A stretch of 64,000 bases of DNA from Peribolospora baueri. Its lineage: Eukaryota > Basidiomycota > Peribolosporomycetes > Peribolosporales > Peribolosporaceae. Both the position numbers and the translations under genes were made by a program. The number at the start of each line of letters is the position of its first letter. The stretch's first letter is position 1. Shown here one piece after another: positions 35,405 through 45,400 of this stretch. The notes under the pieces are model-generated. The model was not told where the DNA came from. It saw nothing but the letters and a program-made list of their open reading frames with translations, and made no database searches. The stretch spans positions 142,565 through 206,564 of the forward strand of contig JAMDHS010000035.1 in NCBI GenBank assembly GCA_029717555.1, in the 5' to 3' direction.

Positions 35405-37361
35405 CTACAGATAGGTGACCCTCGTTCCCATCCGGATCGTCTCGCCAACTTTGACCAAAGCCGCCCACCACAGTCGATAGATCCACCCAAGCAGCGGGCC
35501 TATCCGAGCGCCCTGTCGTTGCTTCCCCTCGCCGGCGCGCTTGTCCTTGCCCTGGGTCGCAAGGCCTCCCTGTTTCAGGCGGATGGAGTTGAGTACGTAG
35601 AGCAGCAGAACAGCCGTTCCCACCCATCGGACCAAGTCTGCAGCGTTCAGATTTCGGGATGCCAGAGCCCACCAAGCTCTGACGCGTGACGCTGGGTCAT
35701 TCACTGAACGCTGGTGCAGATGCCTCGGCGGAAGGAGGACGTCCCCTACGCCGTCGTCCGGCCCTTCGAGCGGGCGCGTCGCGAGATACCGAGACACTGA
35801 GCCGCGCAGGGCAGAAAAGGCACCTTGCTTGCCAATGATATCGTGGGTGCCACGGATATGCGATCCTCGTCGTTCATTCGACCCGCCGGACGGGGTCAGG
35901 AGAGAGGACTCGGACCTCTCTTCGCTCAATCTTCTGCGAGACCCTCCAGCGAAGGCTTGCTGATCACCATCATAGGCGCCGAGGTTAGAGCGCAGCGTCT
36001 CAGGAGACGCAGAGCTAGAACTCCTACCTCCCCCTCCCGTCGAACCTGCACGCCTTTCCGCTTTCGAAGACGAGTGGCGCCGGCCCACCCGCTCGCTGCC
36101 CGTGTCCCCGTTGGCCGTAGATACGCTCCCATTGTCGGAAGGAGGGCTCTTCCGCTGGACAAGACTGTCCAGACCACCCCGACGAGGCGTTTTGTCCTCT
36201 TGTCGCTGCGACTGCTGCTTGCGAAGTGCCTCTAACCTTGCTCTCTCTGCGCTCGCTAGCTGGGCTTGGCGCACCGCACGAGAGGCTTGCGAGGCGCGGA
36301 TCGTGGACAGCGATTCTAGCAAACACTGCAACAGCAAAGAGGATTCATGCGTATGTGAAAGCGGAAATAAGTAATCATTCTTCTGACGGAGGACGACCCC
36401 ACCTAAAAATCTAACTCACCCTTTTCCTTTCCTCCGTAAGATCCGCCAAGCCGACGAACGTCTCGGCGTACTCCCAGTCGCCGAGTCTACTCAGAACCTG
36501 GATGACATAGAGTTCGGCCACCTTGTCATACATTCCGTCACTGGTCTGCCCCCTCCGTGCGAAAACCTCCACACTCGCGTCCTCGCTGCCGGCCGCCCCG
36601 AGCCACCATTCGCACAGCCCTCGTGCCGACTGGGCGACGTCCAGCTTCAAGGCGGCGAAGACAATGGATGTGAGAACGGGGAGCGGAAGGTGAATGGCGA
36701 GAGGGAGAAGGTCCGAGTCGGGGCTCAAGGTGGTGGCGGATGAGACGTCGGTTCGGAAGGGGTCGGCCAATTGAGGTAGAGAAGGAGGCGGACGGCAGCG
36801 AGCAAAGCGCAAGACGGACGAGTAGGCAAGATAGGCCACCAGAGAAGAGGGGTGAGAGTTGCACAGGTGAGATAGCAAATGCCTTGCCGTATCTTCTTCT
36901 TCTTTCGTCACTCCTTGAGTGGTAGACTTGCTGCTGCCGCCGTCCTTGCATACCGAACGCATGGCGGAGCCGTCCGTCCCGGCGGTGGCCCAGAAAGTGA
37001 CGCGGAGCACGTCCACCTTTTCCTTCATCTTCTCCACCTTTTCAACGTCAATGTGATTGACGTCATGTTGTGATCCTTCTGAGCGACGCAGCTCTTCCTC
37101 TGCCCTACGAAGATACACGAGCGTCCAGACGTGGTCTCGATCGAGGAAAGCTCGGGCGGCTTGCGCGTACGATCTCCGCAACGCAGCCCATGATGACGGC
37201 AAAGAAGGCGATGATATGCCGTTCTCTGTCTGCTTGCCCTTGAGCATGAAGGCGGAAGGACAGGCGTCAGAAGAGGGAGGGGACGTTGGAGCGGGCATCG
37301 AATGGAGTTGCTGGTTGAACGTGCAGGAACACGTTGAGATCCGCCGGCCGGCACCGGCCAC
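35405..37361 (-). CDS. Hypothetical protein, helical N-terminus and C-terminal transmembrane segment
   Basis: Not firmly recognised. Two exons, 37361-36420 and 36325-35405, join in phase 0 to give 620 residues. The N-terminal ~300 residues look helical, possibly a repeat solenoid (AALRRSYAQAARAFLDRDHVW, then VAELYVIQVLSRLGDWEYAE). An Arg/Gln-rich coiled-coil-like segment follows (AVRQAQLASAERARLEALRK), then a long Ser-rich disordered part. A single membrane helix (LVRWVGTAVLLLYVLN) is followed by ~55 residues with an amphipathic end. The layout of helical domain plus near-C-terminal anchor resembles peroxisomal Pex26-type proteins or ER receptors, but this is only a shape argument. The start may be at the ATG at 37298, since the 37361 start leaves just 96 bp to the divergent GH5 gene. 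Confidence 0.65.
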
Positions 37362-37457
37362 ACTTTACCCCGGATTGGTGTAACCCTAACTCGATGGGCA
37401 AGCGTCGATCGTTCCGCGATCGCTCGTCCTCGACGTCAACAACTCCAGCGACGAACC

Positions 37458-39513
37458 ATGGCCTTTCGCAAGCTCTTGGACAAGGCCGAAGCCAAGCTGA
37501 AGGCAGCGGGCTCGACGCCAGGAGGAGGCGGAGGGGGTCCGCCTCCCATCCCTCCCAAACCTGGCTCGTCTCAAAGAGTCTTCGACGCCGGCGAGCACCT
37601 CCGCCTGAAAGAACACTTCGTCGCTCGTTCCCCGACAGATGGCGCTCTCACTCTGGGCGGCAAACTCTTCCGTTTCGCATCCTTTAACGCCCCCGAACTG
37701 CTCACCAATACTCCGTTTGAGCAGGAGGATACCTTTCGCTCTCTCAGCGCTATGGGCATTGGCGGGGCCGTCACGAGGACATACACGCTCAGGGTGAAGA
37801 GCTGGCGGGTGCCAACCGGAGCCCATATCGAGGGCTGGGACGCGGAGAAGGGAGAATGGATATGGAACGATCAGGCGATGAGGACGATGGACAGCTGCAT
37901 AGCCTTGGCGGGACAATGTAAGCGGTGTCTGAAGTGCTTGACGTCAGTACAGCGTCGTCGGTCCGCATGCTGACTGGATGTCTGTCTTGGAATCCTTGCT
38001 CGATCTTGCAGATGGCGTGAGGCTCATCATCCCCATCGTCAATCAGGATTACGGGAGTGAAGGTGTGTTTTAGCCTTATATTTTGGGGAAGTGTACAGTT
38101 TTCCGCTTGGTTCTGGTGGGGCGTTGGAACTGACTAGCCTTCCGAGGTCGAACGCATTCCTGGCACCAGAAACGAACTGGGTACGTGCGCGTCGTTGGAA
38201 GCTTGATCGCGGAGGCACCTGTCTCCCTTCAGATAGGTATTCACCCTTATGCTCTTGGTCGTGTTTTTTGCAGGTCGGAAACATAACTGATTTGACTAAA
38301 ATGGTCAAACCTGGCACCGATTGGTGGACTGACGTTGGTATGCGCAACGCCTTCAAGGTCAGCTTCAACCCCTTTGAGTGTATAGCCGTTCCCAGTTTTC
38401 ACACGATTCTCTTCGCGTTGTACGTGTTTATTTCACCCTCAGATCCTCCTGCATACCCTTTTGACCCGCACCAACACCGTCAATGGCAAAGTCTACGGGC
38501 AGGACCCAACCATCCTAGCTTGGGAAACGGGCAATGAGCTGCAAGAGCGCGCCCTGCGGCCCGCGAGGGGAGAGTGGACTGCCGACGTGGCCAAATTCAT
38601 TGCAGAAAGGAGCCAGAGTCTCGTCATGGACGGTGCGTGACGAATCCGGGGTCCAGGCGAGTCCCACACCTTAACAAGATGCTTACTGACGTTCATTGCA
38701 ACGCAGGCTCCTATGCTCGCAATGACTCTGTCGAGATGTGCTACGCCCCCGAGGCGCTTGCTTGCCCCGATGTCGCCTTGTTCAGCTATCACTACTATGG
38801 CGGCGGTGAGTGGCACCGTCTTCCCCATCCTCTAAGTTTTGATAGGCTGGACAATGTCCTCATCCCACATGATATATCGCGCAGGCGACTCCAAGCGGCT
38901 GTCGAAGGACATTGCTTACGTGTCCGGCGCTCATCGGAAAGCCTTTGTAGCGGGCGAGTTTGGTTTCTTCAAGACGGGCAAGGAGTTTTCCTCGTTCTTG
39001 TCCACAGCGCACAAGGAGGGCGCGACGGGCTCGCTCGTGTGGTCTCTGCGTCCGCACGACGAGCAGGGTGGCTTCAAGACACACAGCGAGGGCGACGGTA
39101 TATGGAGCTACCACGTACCGGGCTGGAACGTGCAGGACGCGGAGAAAAAAGGGTGGGACGTTCGCGAGAAGGACGTCGTCAAAGCCGTCCTCGAAGCGGC
39201 TCACGTCGCTGGAGGAGTGAAGAAGAGGGGCGTCTACCCGTCTCCCCAGGGCAAGCCCATCCTATTCAAGCGTGGTGACGGCAGCGTTGCATGGAAGGGC
39301 TCGGCATGGGCGGAGAGCTACGAGGTGTGGGTGAGATTGGAGGCGGAGGGTGCGCAAGGCGGCCAGGGTCGGTGTGTTTATGACAGAATGAAGGACACCG
39401 CTCCAGGAGGTACGTGGGGCCTGCCTCTGGGCGAAAGCGGGACGCTGGTGAGGGTGAGAGGGAGGGGCGTTGGCGGTGAGATGGGGGAGTGGTCCGACGA
39501 GCTGGTGCTGTGA
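37458..39513 (+). CDS. GH5-type endo-beta-mannanase-like glycoside hydrolase, no signal peptide
   Basis: Predicted glycoside hydrolase of 507 residues. Exons are 37458-37917, 38012-38062, 38170-38180, 38274-38357, 38443-38632, 38707-38805 and 38885-39513. The TIM-barrel marks are GGKLFRFASFNAPELL (first strand), LIIPIVNQDYG, TNWVGNITDL, TILAWETGNELQ with the acid/base Glu, ALFSYHYYG, and KAFVAGEFGFF with the nucleophile Glu. This set matches fungal GH5 mannanase-like enzymes; the substrate is inferred. The N-terminus is amphipathic and Pro/Gly-rich with no hydrophobic signal core, so the enzyme is probably intracellular or exported unconventionally. An 11-nt microexon restores the conserved TNW block. 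A C-terminal ~110-residue beta-rich extension follows the barrel. Confidence 0.87.
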
Positions 39514-40017
39514 GGAGGGTGAGCCTGGGAGATGGGAGTGGAAACGGGGTTTGACCCGGAAAGAAGAAAGGAAGGATGGCAACGAAAGGACAATCTCGGA
39601 CATTTTTCTAGAACCATACACGCACAATCATGACCTCCATGGACACTCAGGCCCCGACATTCCTCGTCGACTGCATGTAATCTTCCTCTCCATTTCATAT
39701 TGTGTCCTGATTACGAGACGATTCATATATGGACTTTCGTGATGACTTCTGTTCACCTCACTGGGATGATAGTGAGACGAAGCCGAGTTGGCTCATGCAT
39801 TTCGCAGTTTCCTGCGACGACATAATATTCCAAGGTCATTCCGGATGTCCATCCTTTCGTATACCTTTGGCCCAGGAAGCCCGCCAGACTCAGGCCGATG
39901 CGCTAACGTCCTTATAGACATCGAAGCGACCTGTGCGCACACAGACACGGTATGCGCAGGAGGGGCGGTGAGGGTGCCGCAAAGGCCTTCTGTCAGCTGT
40001 TATGTCAGACGTGCAAG
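39514..40017. other. Convergent 3' region, no gene
   Basis: 504 bp between the GH5 and omega-amidase stop codons. No supported frame; expected to hold both 3' UTRs. A minor alternative is an extra last exon of the omega-amidase gene here, because GTAAGG at ~40036 could act as a donor. Confidence 0.4.
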
Positions 40018-41752
40018 TCAAGCGAATAGCCCGGCCATGTCCTTACGTTGGGTAGTCACGGGGATACCCGTCCGCGCTGCCTGGAGGGGTTCGGTTGCTG
40101 AAGATGAGAGAAAAACAAAATGGATGGGAAATGGGTGAAAAGGAACGGTGGGTACGTCGTACGAGTGACAGGACTTGTTGCGGGGACAGACAAAAAATGG
40201 AATGCCAAGGGGGCTCACCGATATCGGCGTATACAATGCTCTCCTTCTCGTCAGTTGTGGCGATGACCGTGCCCCTGAGTTATCACACAAGCAAAGAAAG
40301 AGACGACTCAGCAGGATCGTCCCGACTTGCTCCTGTCCTTCTTCTATCAGCGGGAAGATGACAGGCATCGAATGAGTACTGACTGAGGATCCACGACCAT
40401 GGAATGTCCCCATGCGTGATAGGAGGCGTTCATGTCCCTAGCCGGGGAACACATCGCAACATAGACTGTGCAGGAATGGGCAATGGGACGCCGTCCAGGA
40501 GATGACAACTCATCAGGTCGACATCTTCTCGATAAAAGAGAGTGTCAGTAGAGCCGGGCTCCTTGTTCATTCGCTCACTCTGGTTGTCCACCGCACGCGC
40601 TCGCTGAAGGAGCTCCCAGTGCAAGGGGCCGGTAGTGAGGTTGAAGGCGGAGGGATAAAACATGGCGGCGCAACCTGGGATGTGCGGGGTCGAATCAAAT
40701 AGACAAAACCTCAGAGGTCCGGATGCGTTGCGCAAGGGCAGTGGGCGCCGAGCGTACCTCTGCGGGCTGCGATTTGGGCCATCTCGGGGCTGCACAAGGG
40801 GAGTCGAGGCGACATATAAGAGATGAACCGTGATCTGGCAAATGACGTCGAGCCTCGAAGACCGATTTCCTTACAATCGAATGTCATAGCAGATGCCGAT
40901 ACCAATCTTGCCGTATTCTGGGCCACCGTAGACGAGGCATGTTAGGATAAAAAGGCATAGAGATGGAGGACAGGAAAGAAGCTCACTAGTGTCCACCTCG
41001 GTCAACGCGTTCCCACCGGTCAGCGTCTCGCTCTCTTTGAAAGTAATCTTGCCAGGGATGTCAATATTGAACAAGTGGAGCTTGCGATGAATAGCGAGAA
41101 GCTTGCCAGACTCGTCGAAAATGGGACATGTGTTATACAGCTTGTCGGTCGTGGGGTCGCGTTCTGGGATGGAGCCTTAGGGTGCAGAAGGGCCGGGATG
41201 AGAACAAGCAAGGGCATGAGCACGAGAGAAGACAGAGACGAGCGTCCAACAAGGCTCACCTCCGATCAGCACCACTCCGGCCTCCTTGGCCACCTTGCTG
41301 AGCATCTTGATGCTTTCGCTTGGGCAGTCTTCCACCCTCCACCTTTCCCTCCTCATGGCGAGGTCATCCTCGACAGGCACATCCGTCTTAGCTGCCACAG
41401 CCTCCTCTCTGTCCACACGGTCCGACGACGGGGTCGCAGGCATGGGCCAGGCAACCTGCTCAGCATACTGCGGGAAGTAGCTGACTCCGTAAGGGCTGTT
41501 GAAGCACTCCGGAAGGACCACCACGTCTGCCTTGCCTTCCTGCTTCGCCTTGAGGACGGACCGGCGGGCGTGGGCGAGGTTGAAGGCCTTGTCGGCGCCG
41601 GTCTGGCCTAATTGGACCAGGGCGAGTCGGAAAGGAGTAAGCCGGGGCATGGGGGCCGCGGGAGGTGCGCTATTGGTAGACATTGTTGCTCGACAGAGGC
41701 TGGTGAGGTTCGAGGGGGTTCGGAGGACGCCGGCGAGAGCGTTGCGAAGCAT
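40018..41752 (-). CDS. NIT3: Omega-amidase (Nit2/Nit3-type, nitrilase superfamily)
   Basis: Hydrolyses 2-oxoglutaramate and 2-oxosuccinamate, salvaging products of glutamine transamination. Exons are 41752-41260, 41175-40987, 40917-40875, 40789-40758, 40674-40579, 40465-40384, 40274-40219 and 40097-40018 (356 residues). The Glu-Lys-Cys triad is in place: [28 protein letters not shown] and [10 protein letters not shown]. Family blocks [31 protein letters not shown] and QRARAVDNQ follow, then [10 protein letters not shown] and GIPVTTQR. Two in-frame starts exist. The ATG at 41752 begins an Arg/Leu-rich presequence like a mitochondrial signal, and the ATG at 41683 would give a cytosolic form. 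An insert of ~40 residues rich in charged residues sits after [10 protein letters not shown]. The gene converges with the GH5 gene. Confidence 0.93.
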
Positions 41753-42432
41753 CAAGTGATGGTTGGATGAGTCGATCTCCGCTCGACCCGACCGCCCTCC
41801 CGGCCTTATCAATTATCCCCGCCGATCACTTTGCCTCTCTATCGGCGTCTGTCTCCGTCGGCCATAGAAAGACGTGTGGACGCGGGATGACATCTCAGGG
41901 AATGGGGATGGACGAAGGACGCCGGGTTCCATGTTCACGCGAGGCAGGGAATGACAAGACAGAACCGGGACACGGGAATAAAGTACATACACCAAGACTG
42001 GATATGTTGAAGTGGACAGGGGCATCGGGGAATACGTAAGGAAGGGGTGTGGTACGTATGTTGAGGAATACGAGCAAGCAAAGCGAGGAGCGACAAAAAA
42101 AGGGAAATGTATGTTATCGGGGTGTGGCCCGACGAAGTCGTCCGATGGATAAATGCGGGAAAATCGAGATAATGTGAATTTGGCAAGGCAGAGAGGACAG
42201 ATGCGAGGCAGCCAAAGCAGAATGAGGAAGCCGCAGGAGCCGAAAAGAGAAGCGGACTGAGGCGGAGGCTATGGGGGTTTAAAGCGTGAAAGCGAAGAGA
42301 CCATTCAAAGGAGCGACGGAATAGGCTGTGTGTGGATCCGCACCGATGTGCGGCATCTCTCCAGGATCTCTCCAGGAAGAGCGTGGGGTCGTGGCCGATG
42401 TAGGGAGCGACCCGCACCGTTGGTCGCTGACG
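41753..42432. other. Intergenic region, no gene
   Basis: About 680 bp between two minus-strand genes: the omega-amidase promoter and the kinase 3' UTR. No supported frame or repeat. Confidence 0.45.
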
Positions 42433-45400
42433 TCACATGATGACGCAGTCCTTCTCCTTGTTGCCGAAGCTGAACCTGCGGTCCTTCCTCTTGCTGACCG
42501 TGTTCGGTGCCGAGACGGAGACGGCCTGCGCCGCCACGGAGGAAGAAGATATACGGGGGCGGTTCCCGTTGGAGCCCCAGTCGAACGACATGCCGCGCTT
42601 GCCGGCTCCGGCCGCCTTGGGAGTGGAGGAAGGGGAAGGGTGGTCACCGATGGACGCGTTGCCCGAAGCGGTGCGAGGGAAGCCCTTGCCGTTGCCCTCG
42701 CCCTTCTTCTTCGGCGTCGACTCGAATTGGCTCAGCTGCGGCGCGCTCGATGCCAGATTCTTGCCTTTCGCTGCCGCCCTGTTGGACGTGCTGGAGACGC
42801 TGCCCGATTGGGAAGCCGTGCTGAGGCTGACCGTCGAGGGAGCGCGTCCGGCTCCGTTAGGAGACGAGATCGCCGCGATGGATGGAGGACTACACGATTG
42901 CCCGCGGTCGGGAGAGCGCGATCTCAGTCGATCGAGCGGGGTGAGCGACTTTCTGGAAGGACGCACGGGCGTGAGAGGCGGGGCATCGCTCTGCGTGGGC
43001 GAGGAGGGTGACGGGGCCATGACCTCTTCTTCGGTGCCAGTCGACAAAGGGAAAGCGAGGCTATCCTTGTCCTCGGACGCTCCTCGCATGTCGGTCACAC
43101 TCAGCGGCACGGACGACGCGAGAGGAGGGGCCGGCGAAGCCTTGAGCTTGTCCTTCTTGTTCTTGCTGAAGCCGAATTTCGGGTGGAAGGAGAACGTGGA
43201 CGGCGACATAAGCGGGGTCTGCAGGATTGGCAGAGACGACGACTGGCTCTTGGGCGACGCCCTCGGCAGCTTGGGCGATGCGGGCACGCGCGACATCTCC
43301 CCAGACACTCGGTGCGGCGGAAACATGAGCAACTGAGCCCGTAGATTGCACGGTACGGGCGCATACGGAGCGCAGCGCTGTTTTCACGAAACGGGAAGGA
43401 CGGACCGTCAATCGTGCAATCCGACGCGCACGAGCGGCGAGACGCGAGGTCAACAAAAGACGTGCGACTCACAGCGTGGCAGATCAGCCCGCACTCTTCA
43501 CAGAGTACCGCGTGCCTCTTCACCGGCTGGCGACAGAGCTTGCACTCGACGGCTGCAGATCGAAAAAGGCCATGGTCAACAACACATCATCGGCCTCCGC
43601 CTTCCGGGTCGAGCGAGGGCCGAAGCTCACCTTTGCTGAACGTGCTCTTGACGAATGCGTGCGTCATCCTTTCCTCGCCGCTGGAAGACAAGTCGCCTTC
43701 TGCCGAGAGCGGTGAGGGCAGCTGCCCAGCCGAGACGCCCTCGTAGCCAGCGTTCGTGTCGGCGGCGGCCTGCCTATCGAGGCTGAACGAAACCCTGGGA
43801 AGAACGTTGGACGGCCTCGAGTCACTCGCGGAGGCAGGCAGCAGCATAGGCGAGGGCTGGGCGGAGGAAGGCGAGTTGGGAGACGACACCGAGTCGCGAG
43901 TCGTATGCGCTGCGCCATTGCGAAGGGCGATGGTGGCGGCCGGCGACGAAGACGAACGCTCCATCTTGTGCTTGCTCTCGCTCGGGCCCGGGTCGGCAAA
44001 GACTTTAGGGTCGAGCTTGCGATTGAAATCAGCGCTGATGCGGCGGAGGAAAGGCACGCTGTCCTGCGCCCGAAGCTCCTTGTGGCCGCCCCAAACGGTA
44101 CAGAGCCAGTGGTGCTCGAAGAGCATCTCGGCGCTCGGGCGGTACGCAGGGTCCTTGTTAAAGCATTGCTTGAGGAAGTCGACCAGCTCGGGCGAGCACT
44201 TGTCCGGGATGGGAGGGCAGTCGTCCTCGACGATGCGGTACATGGCCGACATGGCCTGGATGTCGCCGTACGGAGGCTTGCCCGTCATGAGCTCGATGAT
44301 GGTGCAGGCGAGCGACCAGATGTCAGCTGCCGTCGAGGCACCCTTCAACTCGATCACTTCTGGCGCCATCCAGTTTGGCGTGCCCACGGCGTCATTCTTG
44401 ATCTTCTCCATCGCCTTGAGGTTGAGCGAGACGCCAAAGTCGGAGAGCTTGACGTTGCCGTTCTTTGTGGTAAGAATGTTGGCCGCCTTCAGGTCGCAGT
44501 GAACGACCTTCTGCGAGTGCAGGTAGTGCAGGCCCTCGAGGATCTTGACGACGTAGCTCGACACGAGCTTTTCAGGGAAGTGTCCGAAAGCTTTGAGGGT
44601 GTGCAGGAGAGAGCCATTTTCGACGTACCTGAGAAGCGAGTGAGATACAGAGCGCGTGTGAGTGAGTGAGAGGATGGGAGGAAGCGGCGGCCCGCACGGC
44701 ATTTCCGCTCCGTCGTCCACGCCGCCGCGACACTCACTCCAAGATGATGCTGACGACGTCCGGGCCTCTTACGAGACCCTCGTACTTGACCACGCTCGGG
44801 TGAGCCAAGCTCTTGAGGAGGTCGACCTCGTTCATGAGCTGCGTCACTTCCTCCTCGCTCTTTCCCTCCAGCTTGATCCTCTTGACGGCCACCATCTGGC
44901 CGGACTGCAAGTTGAGCGCACGGTACACGCTGCCAAACTGGCCCCGTCCGATGCAGTTGCCGAGTTGGAACGTCGTGCTTGGCTTGCCCTCCTCGGTGAC
45001 GACCAGCTTGTGCTTGGAAATGGGAGAGCGCGAGAGCCGCGATCCCACCGCGGATGCGCCCTCATCGTGTGTGGTGCTGCCGAGGGTGTTGGTGTAGATC
45101 GAGCCGATCTCGGTGTCGTACCGCGATCGGAAGCCGAGGGCCGAACGTTCGTCACCAGACGTCTCGGAGCGGTAGCCGCCAAAGCCGGTCATCCCGAAGG
45201 ACCGGCGGGCGGCAGAGAGATGGAGATCGGAGGAGTAGCGCATGTGCCGGTAGGCCGACCTCGGCCCGGCGGCGGCGCCATGGAGCGGAGGAGGCGCCGC
45301 AGACACGGACGAGGACGTGGGAGACACGGACGAAGGCTGGGCGAGGGACGCGGTGCTGAGGGACAGCTGGCGTTGGACTCGACCAGCCCTGAGGGCGGGG

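Noticed and set aside
35405-37361. Assignment of the hypothetical membrane protein as Pex26
   Set aside because: Only the layout (helical domain plus near-terminal membrane helix) fits; no diagnostic motif was visible.
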